A DNA stretch of 64,000 nucleotides from Fluviicola taffensis DSM 16823 (GTDB taxonomy: Bacteria; Bacteroidota; Bacteroidia; Flavobacteriales_D; Crocinitomicaceae): positions 2,170,001-2,234,000 of the forward strand of contig NC_015321.1 in the NCBI RefSeq assembly GCF_000194605.1, given 5' to 3'. How positions within the stretch are numbered: the first letter of the stretch is position 1; the number at the start of each line of letters is the position of its first letter. Shown in pieces: positions 34,730 through 43,622 of this stretch. A model generated the notes under the pieces. It had not been told where the DNA came from, did no database searches, and saw only the letters and a program-made list of their open reading frames with translations. A program made the position numbers and the translations under genes.

Positions 34730-35544
34730 TTTTTCAATCGATCAATAACAGCTTTCGTTTTTACCACGAAAAATGGATTCAATAAATTTTCTTTGTTGTA
34801 GGTCAAAGGTAGATCTGTTTCTACATGATTCACACTTCCGCCTAATGATTCGATAATTGCTTGTCCAGCAGCGATATCCCACTCCATGGTTGGCGCGAAT
34901 CGAGGATAAACATCAGCTGTTCCCAATGCTAAATCAAAAAATTTTAATGCACTTCCCTTTTGAATAAATTCAATTTCACCAAAAGTATCCCGCATCTTTT
35001 GATTGAATGATTCCTCATTTTTTGAATGATGGGATCTGCTTCCAGCAATTTGAAGAGGATTGTTTACGGTATCTTTTGCTTGAATTGGAATCCATGTTTC
35101 TTGTTGATTCACTTCGTTGAATGAAATACATGTAGCCGAGATGCCTTTTCCACCAAAAAGAATTTTCTTTTTCACGGGTGAAGCAATGACGCCAAAAATA
35201 GATTGGTTTTTATGAACGAGTGCAATACAAACAACAAATTCACCATTTTTACGAATGAATTCTTTTGTTCCATCCAAAGGATCTACAATCCATACAGTAT
35301 CCCACTTTTTTCGTGTTTCAAAAGGCTCATTTTTTATTTCTTCCATTATTACAGGAAGTTTGGTTTGTTCCAATGCTTTTTGAATAAGTGCATTTGATTC
35401 TAAATCGGCCTTTGTAACTGGACTTCCATCCAATTTTCGAGTTAAGTCGAAATCTGTTTCATATACTTTCATGATTGCTTCTGAAGCATCAACACATGCT
35501 TGGAGAACAATTGGAATAAAAGATTGAATATCTGGAAGATTCAT
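34726..35544 (-). CDS. cysQ: 3'(2'),5'-bisphosphate nucleotidase
   Basis: CysQ removes the 3'-phosphate from PAP or PAPS, recycling by-products of sulfate activation. It belongs to the lithium-sensitive inositol monophosphatase superfamily, with the metal-binding motifs WIVDPLDGTKEFIRKNGEF and, near the C-terminus, MEWDIAAGQAIIESLGG. I start at MNLPDIQSF (272 residues). The open frame runs 33 codons further to 35643, but that extension is unlike the family and covers the hairpin repeat. The stop overlaps the next barrel gene by four bases. Confidence 0.92.
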   Translation of the reverse strand: MNLPDIQSFIPIVLQACVDASEAIMKVYETDFDLTRKLDGSPVTKADLESNALIQKALEQTKLPVIMEEIKNEPFETRKKWDTVWIVDPLDGTKEFIRKNGEFVVCIALVHKNQSIFGVIASPVKKKILFGGKGISATCISFNEVNQQETWIPIQAKDTVNNPLQIAGSRSHHSKNEESFNQKMRDTFGEIEFIQKGSALKFFDLALGTADVYPRFAPTMEWDIAAGQAIIESLGGSVNHVETDLPLTYNKENLLNPFFVVKTKAVIDRLKK

Positions 35545-35627
35545 AGGATAAAAGTAAGGAGAAAAGAGGAATGTTGAGAAAAATTGCAGGGAAATTGAAT
35601 GATAATTGATTTGAAAGTGATGCAAAA

Positions 35628-35667
35628 GTGGATAAGCGTGCACTTATCCACCATTTACCAGGGTAAA
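35628..35667. repeat. Structured repeat, copy 2 (hairpin plus short palindrome)
   Basis: GTGGATAAG and CTTATCCAC form a perfect nine-base stem with a six-base loop, followed by the palindrome TTTACCAGGGTAAA. The first copy is at 2883-2922. It lies between the divergent genes cysQ and deoC. Confidence 0.6.
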
Positions 35668-35735
35668 TAAATTGACTAATTCCTTTTAGTACCATTTCTT
35701 ACCTAAAATTTAAACGTTAGTTAATTTCCTATCTG

Positions 35736-35743
35736 TATCTTTG
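35736..35743 (+). promoter_or_regulatory. Putative deoC promoter -7 element
   Basis: TATCTTTG is an exact TAnnTTTG match, 22 bases before the deoC start. No convincing -33 element is visible. Confidence 0.5.
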
Positions 35744-35764
35744 GGTAAATCACATTCATAATAG

Positions 35765-36685
35765 ATGAATAGAAATAAATTAGTAAAAAACATTCCCGAC
35801 TTCAAACTTTCGCCCACTGTGGATAAAGTAGGAGTGGAGGAGCGTGTGGCCCGGTTTCAAACCAGAAGCATTAAGAACGAATCAAAAGTTCAGGGCTTGA
35901 AAATGGTGTTGAATATGATTGATTTAACAACTCTAGAAGGAAAAGACACTCCTGGAAAAGTACGTCAATTGTGTTATAAAGCACAGCATTTACATGATTT
36001 GCAAGATGGATTACCAACTGTAGCTGCAATTTGCGTTTATCCAACAATGGTTGCCGAAGCAAAAAAAGCATTGGGAAATTCGGGAGTTAAAGTGGCTTCC
36101 GTTTCTACAGCATTTCCCAGCGGACAATCTACGATGGAAATTAAATTACTCGACACGAAATTTGCAGTAGAAAATGGGGCTGATGAAATTGACATGGTGA
36201 TTTCTCGTGGAAAATTTTTGGCAGGAGATTACAATTTTGTTTTCGATGAAATAGCAGCAATTAAGGAAGCTTGTGGAAAGGCACGATTGAAAGTGATTTT
36301 TGAAACTGGAGAGTTGGCTTCTTTAGATCAAGTGCGAAGAGCGAGTGATATTGCGATGTATGCAGGAGCAGATTTTATCAAAACATCAACAGGTAAAATA
36401 CAACCTGCCGCAACGATGCAAGTAACCTATACGATGCTTTGTGCAATCAAGGATTTTTATAGAAAAACTGGAGTAAAAGTAGGAATGAAACCAGCAGGTG
36501 GAATTTCTTCTTCGAAACTAGCATTGCACAATTTGGTCATGGTGAAAGAAACGTTGGGAAGCGAATGGTTGACCAATGACTGGTTCCGATTTGGGGCAAG
36601 CTCATTGGCAAATGATGTCTTGATGCAATTAGTAAAACAAGAAACAGGGCATTATCAAAGTGCTGATTATTTTTCGATAGATTAA
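35765..36685 (+). CDS. deoC: Deoxyribose-phosphate aldolase
   Basis: DeoC cleaves 2-deoxyribose 5-phosphate to glyceraldehyde 3-phosphate and acetaldehyde. The 306-residue protein is of the longer type also found in animals, with an N-terminal extension of about 60 residues. The barrel carries GADEIDMVISRG, KVIFETGEL, the Schiff-base Lys in GADFIKTSTGK, and GMKPAGGISSSK. Two aldehyde dehydrogenase-type genes follow, which suits oxidation of the acetaldehyde produced. Confidence 0.95.
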   Translation: MNRNKLVKNIPDFKLSPTVDKVGVEERVARFQTRSIKNESKVQGLKMVLNMIDLTTLEGKDTPGKVRQLCYKAQHLHDLQDGLPTVAAICVYPTMVAEAKKALGNSGVKVASVSTAFPSGQSTMEIKLLDTKFAVENGADEIDMVISRGKFLAGDYNFVFDEIAAIKEACGKARLKVIFETGELASLDQVRRASDIAMYAGADFIKTSTGKIQPAATMQVTYTMLCAIKDFYRKTGVKVGMKPAGGISSSKLALHNLVMVKETLGSEWLTNDWFRFGASSLANDVLMQLVKQETGHYQSADYFSID

Positions 36686-36705
36686 TTTTGTTTCCACCTT
36701 TATGC

Positions 36706-36760
36706 TTGCGCTGAAGCTACAGCGTAGGAGCAGAGGGGGAGCGAGGGGTATGGCCAAATG
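36706..36760 (+). repeat. Dispersed repeat, copy 1, upstream of the aldehyde dehydrogenase
   Basis: The core CGCTGAAGCTACAGCG (36709-36724) can form a five-base stem and is followed by AGGAGCAGAGG. The unit matches 46376-46425 closely. Its distal part (36735-36754) also matches 38341-38360 in 18 of 20 bases. Confidence 0.6.
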
Positions 36761-36767
36761 ATATAAA

Positions 36768-38270
36768 ATGACAAAAAAAAATAAGAAAACCGAAATAGAA
36801 GAGCAGTCAAAAAATGATTTCGATTTCAATGGCGTATGGGATTACAGCCCAAGCCCAGAAAGTACAAGTCACATAAAACTGAAAGAGCGATACAATTTAT
36901 ACATCGATGGGGAATTCGTTGCTCCAAGTTCTGGTAAATACTTTCAAACGACGAATCCGTCAACGGAAAAAGTGTTGGCAGAGGTAGCTTATGGAAATGA
37001 TGCAGATATTGATAAAGCAGTAAAATCCGCTCGTTTGGCTTACGAAAACGTTTGGTCGAAGCTGTCTGCAAAGGAACGTGGGAAATACATTTATCGTATT
37101 GCTCGATTAATGCAGGAAAAAGCACGCGAATTGGCGGTTGTTGAAACATTGGATGCAGGAAAAACCATTCGTGAGTCGCGCGATGTAGATGTTCCTTTAG
37201 CGTGTAATCATTTTTTCTACTATGCAGGTTGGGCCGATAAATTGGAGTATGCTTTTCCAAATCGGAAAGTGAGTGCATTGGGTGTTGTGGGGCAAATCAT
37301 TCCTTGGAATTTTCCGCTTTTAATGGCTGCATGGAAAATTGCACCTGCTTTAGCGGCTGGAAATACAGTAGTACTGAAACCTGCAGAAACAACCCCGTTA
37401 ACTGCTATGCTTTTGGCAGAAATTATTCATGAAAGTGGTTTGCCGGCAGGTGTAGTAAATATTGTGACGGGTTATGGAGATACTGGAGCAGCATTGGTGA
37501 ATCATACGGATGTCAATAAAATTGCTTTTACAGGCTCAACGAATGTTGGAAAAATTATCCAGAAAGCAGTTGCCGGAACAGGAAAGAAATTAACGTTGGA
37601 ATTGGGTGGAAAATCAGCAAATATTGTGTTGGAAGATGCACCGATTGATCAAGCTGTAGAAGGAATTGTAAACGGAATTTTCTTTAATCAAGGACATGTG
37701 TGTTGTGCTGGTTCGCGTTTATTTGTTCAAGAATCAGTGGCAGAAGAAGTGATTCAAAAATTGAAAGACAGATTGGACACTTTGTATGTTGGAGATCCGT
37801 TGGATAAGAACACTGATATAGGAGCAATCAACTCGAAAGAGCAATTGGAAACGATTCAGAAATATATCAAAATTGGAAAAGACGAAGGAGCAAGCATGTA
37901 TGAAAGTTCGTGTGCACTTCCGAAAAAAGGATATTTTGTTCGACCTACTTTATTTACAGATGTAGCACAATCGAGTAGAATTTCCCAAGAAGAAATTTTT
38001 GGACCTGTTCTCACGATTCAAACTTTCAGAACAATTGATGAGGTGATTCAAAAAGCAAATAATTCTCCTTACGGATTAGCAGCTGGAGTTTGGACAGATA
38101 AAGGATCGAGAATCTTCAATCTAACATCCAAATTGCGAGCAGGAGTAATTTGGGCAAATACCTACAATAAATTCGACCCAACTTCACCTTTTGGAGGTTA
38201 CAAAGAGAGCGGATTTGGGCGAGAAGGAGGATTGCAAGGATTGGGAGCTTATTTGAAAATGGAAAAATAA
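36768..38270 (+). CDS. Aldehyde dehydrogenase (complete)
   Basis: The 500-residue NAD(P)-dependent enzyme oxidises aldehydes to acids. It has the cofactor strand QIIPWNFPLLMAAWKIAPALAAGNTVVLKPAE, FTGSTNVGK, the catalytic Glu in LELGGKSANIV, and the nucleophile Cys312 in NQGHVCCAGSR; EEIFGPVL and SPFGGYKESGFGREGG follow. The start at 36768 gives a Lys-rich, hydrophilic N-terminus of about 45 residues before the domain. It follows deoC by 82 bases and precedes an incomplete paralogue. Together they resemble the two halves of an ALDH16-type enzyme. Confidence 0.93.
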   Translation: MTKKNKKTEIEEQSKNDFDFNGVWDYSPSPESTSHIKLKERYNLYIDGEFVAPSSGKYFQTTNPSTEKVLAEVAYGNDADIDKAVKSARLAYENVWSKLSAKERGKYIYRIARLMQEKARELAVVETLDAGKTIRESRDVDVPLACNHFFYYAGWADKLEYAFPNRKVSALGVVGQIIPWNFPLLMAAWKIAPALAAGNTVVLKPAETTPLTAMLLAEIIHESGLPAGVVNIVTGYGDTGAALVNHTDVNKIAFTGSTNVGKIIQKAVAGTGKKLTLELGGKSANIVLEDAPIDQAVEGIVNGIFFNQGHVCCAGSRLFVQESVAEEVIQKLKDRLDTLYVGDPLDKNTDIGAINSKEQLETIQKYIKIGKDEGASMYESSCALPKKGYFVRPTLFTDVAQSSRISQEEIFGPVLTIQTFRTIDEVIQKANNSPYGLAAGVWTDKGSRIFNLTSKLRAGVIWANTYNKFDPTSPFGGYKESGFGREGGLQGLGAYLKMEK

Positions 38271-38280
38271 GTATAGAATT

Positions 38281-38360
38281 CTGCCACCCTCCTCAGTCCT
38301 CCCTCAAGGGAGGAGGCAGATTGAAACTTCCCCCTTTGAAGGGGGAGCGAGGGAGATGGC
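38281..38360. repeat. Palindromic intergenic repeat
   Basis: Two inverted repeats lie in tandem: TCCTCCCTC-AA-GGGAGGA and CTTCCCCCTTT-GAAGGGGGAG. The second ends in GGGGGAGCGAGGG, shared with 36735-36748. Similar BIME-like elements are common between genes in Bacteroidota. It lies between the two aldehyde dehydrogenase genes. Confidence 0.65.
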
Positions 38361-38419
38361 TTGAAAGTGATACTATTAATCCATTTAATAAATGATAATT
38401 ATAACATTGATAATTTCAA

Positions 38420-39301
38420 ATGGAACGATTGGAAATACTAAAAACATATAAAATCTTCATCGGCGGACAATTCCCGAGAACGGAATCAGGAAGATATTAC
38501 ACACCATTGGATAAGAAAGGTCAGCCTTTGGCGAATATATGTTTGTCGTCCCGAAAAGACTTTAGAAATGCAGTAGTTTCTGCACGAAAAGGATTAGGTT
38601 CGTGGTCCGAAAAAACGGCTTTCAATCGCGGACAAATCTTGTACCGAATTGCTGAAATGCTGGAAGGTCGTAAGGGGCAATTTGTAGAAGAATTGATAAA
38701 GCAAGGAAGTACGGAAGCAAAAGCCAAACAAGAAGTAGAATTGGCCATTGATCGCTGTGTGTATTATGCAGGTTGGTGTGATAAGTATCAGCAGGTTTTC
38801 TCTTCGGTGAATCCGGTTGCGAGCAGTCATTTCAATTTCTCGGCTTTGGAACCAATGGGAGTTGTGGGAATTATTGCCCCACAAACAAACGGATTGATTG
38901 GTCTCGTTTCGACGATTTTGCCTGTAATTGCTGGTGGAAATACCTGTATTGTTTTGGCTTCAGAGAATTTGCCTTTATGTGCAATTACTTTCGCGGAAGT
39001 TTTAGCAACATCTGATTTAACAGGTGGTGCTGTCAATATTCTCACAGGAACAGAAAAAGAGTTGGTAGAACAATTTCACAGTCACATGGATGTGAATGCG
39101 GTTGTTTATGCAGGCGGTAACAAAGAACAGGCACTAGCTATTGAAGCTGGCGCTGATTGTAATGTGAAGCGCGTGTTTGTTTACGAAAATGACTTCACCA
39201 AAGCAACGGATGAGAATCCGTATTACATTACCGATCTACAGGAATTAAAAACGACCTGGCATCCGATCGAGAATGTGGGTGGAGCAACGAGTACGTATTA
39301 G
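38420..39301 (+). CDS. Aldehyde dehydrogenase-like protein lacking the catalytic domain
   Basis: The 293-residue product matches the first 280 or so residues of aldehyde dehydrogenases (IFIGGQFPRTESGRYYTP, EPMGVVGIIAPQTNGLIGL, VIAGGNTCIVLASE, GGAVNILTGTEKEL) but ends before the place of the nucleophile Cys. The LELGGK motif with the catalytic Glu is also absent. The stop looks natural, and no remnant of the missing part follows. The second domain of ALDH16 enzymes is likewise non-catalytic, so this may be a structural partner of the complete enzyme upstream. A degenerate pseudogene is less likely, as the frame is clean. Confidence 0.8.
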   Translation: MERLEILKTYKIFIGGQFPRTESGRYYTPLDKKGQPLANICLSSRKDFRNAVVSARKGLGSWSEKTAFNRGQILYRIAEMLEGRKGQFVEELIKQGSTEAKAKQEVELAIDRCVYYAGWCDKYQQVFSSVNPVASSHFNFSALEPMGVVGIIAPQTNGLIGLVSTILPVIAGGNTCIVLASENLPLCAITFAEVLATSDLTGGAVNILTGTEKELVEQFHSHMDVNAVVYAGGNKEQALAIEAGADCNVKRVFVYENDFTKATDENPYYITDLQELKTTWHPIENVGGATSTY

Positions 39302-39314
39302 TAAATCTTAATAA

Positions 39315-39740
39315 ATGTACATTACGCCTCAAATACTAGATGGAATAATGGGTTTCAATACTATTTGGGTGTTCATTCATTTGATTTATTTTGGCGTTTA
39401 TTACAGTAAATACAGCAGTTTGTTCCATAAATTTATCCGTTTAAACACCTTCGAAAAACACCATCTTTACGAAAAGGAATTTTTAGATTTGCTGAGAGAT
39501 AAAAATTGGAAAAAAATCCAAAAACTAAGAGCAAAATCTTATTACCCTGTGATTTGTCTCACATTCTTCCATTTAATAACCTTCTATTTTTATTGGAAAC
39601 GGGAAATTTTTGAGTTATATTATTTAAGTGTAATTTACATAGCCATTGGGTCTTTCATATTTGTTTTTTTGGCAAATGTTACACAAGGTTCTAGGGTCCT
39701 TCGAGGTGGATTTGGTTCAAGATCATCTGGAGGAATCTGA
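39315..39740 (+). CDS. Small membrane protein, unknown function
   Basis: The 141-residue product has an N-terminal helix (IWVFIHLIYFGVYYS), a basic cytoplasmic loop (DKNWKKIQKLRAKSYY), a second helix (VICLTFFHLITFYFYW), a third (YLSVIYIAIGSFIFVFLA), and a Gly/Ser/Arg-rich tail. It starts 13 bases after the incomplete aldehyde dehydrogenase and may be cotranscribed with it. I do not recognise a family. Confidence 0.55.
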   Translation: MYITPQILDGIMGFNTIWVFIHLIYFGVYYSKYSSLFHKFIRLNTFEKHHLYEKEFLDLLRDKNWKKIQKLRAKSYYPVICLTFFHLITFYFYWKREIFELYYLSVIYIAIGSFIFVFLANVTQGSRVLRGGFGSRSSGGI

Positions 39741-39976
39741 CTTTAAAACCAAATTAATTATTGAAAATTTCTAACTGTTTGATTCCATCTTTTCAAGATT
39801 AGAAACGTCATTTTTTGCCATTTCGACCTCCAGTTTTTCATTTTGAAAAATTTTCACATTTTTTTTCATTTTGAATAAATCGCTTTAATCTCTTGCAGTA
39901 TAAGTATTTGAACTGTTTTCTTCATTCATGGCACATCCATTGCCTGTGGTTAATCGAACCATAAAAATAAGAAATC

Positions 39977-40558
39977 ATGGAAAAGATGAAATTAAGAAAC
40001 TTGTTTGCGATCGGGACGATGGTAGCAGGATTATTAGCATCAACACCTTCTTTTGCCGGAAACACGGAAGGTTCAATTGAAGGAAATCGATTCTTACATC
40101 GAAAAGAGTACAAAGACATGAAAGCAACAATGTCGCGTATTGAAAAAGACCGTGATCGTATTGCATTTCACAAAGCTGAATACAAGAAAAATAAAGAAGC
40201 AGGCTTGGTCATTGAGTCACACATGAGTAAAAAAGAAATCCGAAAAGCGAAAGCTGATTTAAAAAGAGATAAAAAGTATTTACGCATTGATAAGTGTGAT
40301 TTACAATCCGATCAAGCAGTAGCAGTTCGTCAATCAAATAGTGATAGAAGAGCAGCAAAGAAAGAATTGCAGGTAGCGGAAAAAGAATTGCGTAAAGATA
40401 CTCGTCAAGGAAACACTGCAGATTTGAAAGCAGATCAGGCTTTGGTACAGAAATTAACGCTTAAAAAAGAGTTGAAAGAAAAACAATCTGAGGCATTGAA
40501 AGATGATGTATATGCATTTTTTATCTACCTAGATGATGAGATTAGTGAAGTTGTTTAA
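39977..40558 (+). CDS. Secreted Lys-rich coiled-coil protein, unknown function
   Basis: The 193-residue product has a signal peptide (MEKMKLRNLFAIGTMVAGLLASTPSFA), and the mature part is highly charged and helical (MSKKEIRKAKADLKRDKKYLRI; RRAAKKELQVAEKELRKD), consistent with a long coiled coil. It is monocistronic, with a strong terminator 26 bases behind. Similar periplasmic charged proteins occur in Flavobacteriales without known function. Confidence 0.6.
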   Translation: MEKMKLRNLFAIGTMVAGLLASTPSFAGNTEGSIEGNRFLHRKEYKDMKATMSRIEKDRDRIAFHKAEYKKNKEAGLVIESHMSKKEIRKAKADLKRDKKYLRIDKCDLQSDQAVAVRQSNSDRRAAKKELQVAEKELRKDTRQGNTADLKADQALVQKLTLKKELKEKQSEALKDDVYAFFIYLDDEISEVV

Positions 40559-40583
40559 TTCGTAGCAGATTAAACACATAAAT

Positions 40584-40614
40584 GGGGCTGTAGGATAGGG
40601 ACAGCCCCTTTTTT
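40584..40614 (+). terminator. Rho-independent terminator
   Basis: GGGGCTGT (40584-40591) pairs perfectly with ACAGCCCC (40601-40608), followed by six T. Confidence 0.85.
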
Positions 40615-40666
40615 ATTATCTAAAATCCATTGAACGGTCAAGCAAAAATCTTCCAGGATATACTGA

Positions 40667-42754
40667 TCATCGGACAAGTACAACATGCCCCTGATGCTGG
40701 GCTGAAGCAATTCCATTAACACTCGTGGTAATTAACCAGGTATATATTCCAGGTTCTGCATCCGTCCCATGAAATGTTCCGTCCCATCCTTCCTTAGTTG
40801 AAGGTTGTTTCCAAACCTCTTCTCCCCAACGGTTATAAATCGCAAAATGGGTAACGCATCCAAAGAAATCAACAGCATTAAAGGAATCATTTATTCCGTC
40901 ACTTTCGGGTGTAAATGCATTGGGTACAAAAAACAATTCTTGTGGCAGGTAAGATATTGTCTGTGAAATGGTATCAGCACAACCATTCGTATCTGTAACA
41001 ACCAACGTGATTTCGGATGAAAGTAATTGAGATGGAATCAAACTGAATTCGGAGAAGGACGACAGGTGATTGTGTGCATTCAACCACAACCAGCTATTTA
41101 TCTCACCCATGGAATGATCTGTAAGTGTCACAGGTTGGTTGGGATCAGCAAGAGCCGGTGTGAAACTGAAACGTGCAACCGGCTTTGGGAAAACGGTTAT
41201 TTCAGCTACGACGCTATCCCAAAGCAAGCAATTCGATGAGCTGGTTGCAGAAAGCAGGATGGAATAAGTTCCCGCAGTATTATAGGTGAAGTTCCCATCA
41301 GGAGTATGGAGAAAACTCCCGTTTCCAAAATCCCAGTGCCATTCGCTTATATTGCCTGTTGCGTCTGCATCCAGCGAAACAGTAAGCGGAGCACAACCTG
41401 AAATTTCCGTAACCGAACCGGATATTGATGTAGTATCCATAATTACAGACAGTGTATCTCTTCTCTCCGTGCAGCTCCCAACCTGATAAGAGACCCAATA
41501 GATGCCTGATTGTTGAGTGGTTAGCGTGGGATTTGTACTTCCGTCCGACCACAGGAAAGTTGCGTTTCCTGCAGGAACCTGAGGATTTAATTCCATTGCT
41601 GAACCGGCACACAGAACGGTATCTGGTCCAAGATCGGGCGTGTCAGGGTTCTGGGTAACAGGATTGTAATGCCAGGGAAGACCATTTATAGTAATCGGGC
41701 CGAATGAAACTGCATTTTGAACAAATCCACATCCGGTTCCTGCTATTTCCGGGTTGTTAATAGCTCCGATAAAATTGGCTCCGGCTGGAAATACGTTATA
41801 GTTGACATAAATTTTGTCGTTCGGCGCAATTTGTAACTGTCCGGCTTCTCCCGGAACGGAGAGATCTCCAATTTCGGTTCGGCTTGCAGCAATATTAGCT
41901 GCTGTCATGTCGTATTGGAAAAGTTTACCAATGCTAAATTCACCAACATACAATTTATTCCCGGATCTGGAGAACTCCAGGCCATAGGACATGTTACCTG
42001 CATTTGTGTGTAAATTGGAGGATCCTGTAGCTATTCCCGTTGCGGGATCAAATGTAATCAGATCGATTGCACCCTCCATAAATGGTCTGGTCATAGCAAT
42101 CAAAGTTCCTGTCCCATTTGGTTTCATGATACCGACTGTTGCATTGGAAACTACAGTATATCCCAAATTTGTGGTAACGGGAGTAGGACTAATTCCGGCA
42201 GAGCTAACATGAAAAGCCATAAACACACTGTTGGGAGAGTTTCCGTGTGTAATAATCCAGGTATCGGTGCAATTGGCATGAGGAACTGCGGTTAGCCATT
42301 CTCCACCTGATGCAGAAAGAGAAATGTTTTTAAGAGAAGTTACATCACCATTCCCATTATCTAATGACAGGTCTACTTCCGAATAAGTGAGTCCGTTGGA
42401 AGGATCTGAAAACATAGCATCCGTTGCAACTACGTAGTATTTACCGGGATTCCCTGGACGAGGAATGGCAATGCACTGGGCACTGATGTTACCAAGAAGT
42501 CCAGATCCGTTGGGCATTGGAGAGTTATTTTTGTTCCAAATCACATTGCCGTTGGTATAGAATAATACATTGCCGTTGTTGTCGCTCACAGAGGCGCATG
42601 CTTCTTGAGTATTTAACATACTCCCCGAAAAGGGCACAGGATTTCCTGTGGTGAAATTTAATCCTACACCATCGCCAAAATGCCAGTTCATGTGCGCGTT
42701 CTGCCCGAAGGCTGCAGAAGTAACTCCGAGGAGGAGAAAAAGGAGAATCTTCAT
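40667..42754 (-). CDS. PKD-domain type B T9SS-sorted protein, 695 residues
   Basis: A signal peptide (MKILLFLLLGVTSAAFGQ) precedes an N-terminal propeller-like region with NGNVLFYTNGNVIWNKNN and PGNPGKYYVVATDA, common in Bacteroidota surface proteins. Around residues 440-530 lies a PKD domain (PLTVSLDADATGNISEWHWDFGNG). The last 85 residues (VPNAFTPESDGINDSFNA, YNRWGEEVWK, GIYTWLITT) are a type B sorting domain. The DNA looks clearly richer in G+C than its neighbours and carries many antisense open frames, which suggests recent acquisition or different codon use. No PorP/SprF gene adjoins it. Confidence 0.85.
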   Translation of the reverse strand: MKILLFLLLGVTSAAFGQNAHMNWHFGDGVGLNFTTGNPVPFSGSMLNTQEACASVSDNNGNVLFYTNGNVIWNKNNSPMPNGSGLLGNISAQCIAIPRPGNPGKYYVVATDAMFSDPSNGLTYSEVDLSLDNGNGDVTSLKNISLSASGGEWLTAVPHANCTDTWIITHGNSPNSVFMAFHVSSAGISPTPVTTNLGYTVVSNATVGIMKPNGTGTLIAMTRPFMEGAIDLITFDPATGIATGSSNLHTNAGNMSYGLEFSRSGNKLYVGEFSIGKLFQYDMTAANIAASRTEIGDLSVPGEAGQLQIAPNDKIYVNYNVFPAGANFIGAINNPEIAGTGCGFVQNAVSFGPITINGLPWHYNPVTQNPDTPDLGPDTVLCAGSAMELNPQVPAGNATFLWSDGSTNPTLTTQQSGIYWVSYQVGSCTERRDTLSVIMDTTSISGSVTEISGCAPLTVSLDADATGNISEWHWDFGNGSFLHTPDGNFTYNTAGTYSILLSATSSSNCLLWDSVVAEITVFPKPVARFSFTPALADPNQPVTLTDHSMGEINSWLWLNAHNHLSSFSEFSLIPSQLLSSEITLVVTDTNGCADTISQTISYLPQELFFVPNAFTPESDGINDSFNAVDFFGCVTHFAIYNRWGEEVWKQPSTKEGWDGTFHGTDAEPGIYTWLITTSVNGIASAQHQGHVVLVR

Positions 42755-42956
42755 AAATCTAATATATACAGTCAGATGTATGACGAAAAGGGATTTCTGA
42801 CCGTTGCCTGGGATATTATACCATTGATTGTACTGTCTGGCAGGGTATTTTAAGGGTTACTAATCCTGTTTAAACGGAATTAGTCGAAAACTATGTTTTT
42901 ATATTACTCTCAGAATCTGATTATTTAAACGCTAAAAGGAAACATGCTCAGGATCT

Positions 42957-43517
42957 TCATTTCACTCGCTTCAAAGTAAACGGCTCCACGTGAATAATGT
43001 CACTTTTATAATAGCTGTCAATCTTTTTATCATCAATCTTAACCGTATAAGAATCAGTAATTTCACCTGTTTCTTCATCTAAATCAGATGTTGTGGTAAC
43101 TTCTGAGAAAAATGGTCTCAATTGGTCGGCAGTAACACCTTCTTTTGCATTCATGGAATGAAACTCAAAATCTTTGTCCTTTTTCACTACTTTGAAAACA
43201 TTTAAAACAGGAGATCTTCCCATACATAAATAATATTGTTTCCCTAATTTATTGATGGAAATAGAATCATTGATTTTCATGTGCGAATCGCCCTCACCAC
43301 TGTTCATAATCAATTCATCAGATTTAATTTCTATAGTGGTTTTCATTTCTGCTCCTTCCATCATTCCTTGAAAACTTTCAGGATAAATTAATTCGTAAGA
43401 ACCAATCATCGATTTAGGAAATGCCTTTTCCGGTTTTCCAGGTGCATTTGTTGAAGTAACAATGGTGCAAGAATTTAGAAGCAAAATTATTCCAGCAATG
43501 TATGAAGCTATTTTCAT
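42957..43517 (-). CDS. Lipoprotein of unknown function
   Basis: The 186-residue product starts with a lipobox (MKIASYIAGIILLLNSC). The mature part (IGSYELIYPESFQGMMEG, EIKSDELIMNSGEGDSHMKI) has the look of a small beta protein of the lipocalin-like type common in Bacteroidota. No family could be assigned. It lies downstream of gcvH on the same strand, but a terminator separates them. Confidence 0.55.
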   Translation of the reverse strand: MKIASYIAGIILLLNSCTIVTSTNAPGKPEKAFPKSMIGSYELIYPESFQGMMEGAEMKTTIEIKSDELIMNSGEGDSHMKINDSISINKLGKQYYLCMGRSPVLNVFKVVKKDKDFEFHSMNAKEGVTADQLRPFFSEVTTTSDLDEETGEITDSYTVKIDDKKIDSYYKSDIIHVEPFTLKRVK

Positions 43518-43567
43518 GTGATTTTTTTTGAAAGGTAACGATTTTTAATTCTGTAGTGGAGTGACCA

Positions 43568-43602
43568 TAAAAAAAGCCCTGACATTTACCGTCAGAGCTT
43601 TC
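43568..43602 (-). terminator. Terminator of gcvH
   Basis: On the minus strand AAGCTCTGAC and GTCAGGGCTT pair around a seven-base loop and are followed by a T run. It lies just after the gcvH stop. Confidence 0.8.
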
Positions 43603-43622
43603 ATATAAATGGGTATTCTAAA

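Noticed and set aside
35545-35643. Longer start for cysQ with a 33-residue hydrophobic extension
   Set aside because: The extension covers a structured repeat and is unlike other CysQ proteins; the internal Met gives the family length.
41027-42212. Several plus-strand open frames opposite the PKD protein gene
   Set aside because: They are shadows in a higher-GC gene and have no protein-like composition.
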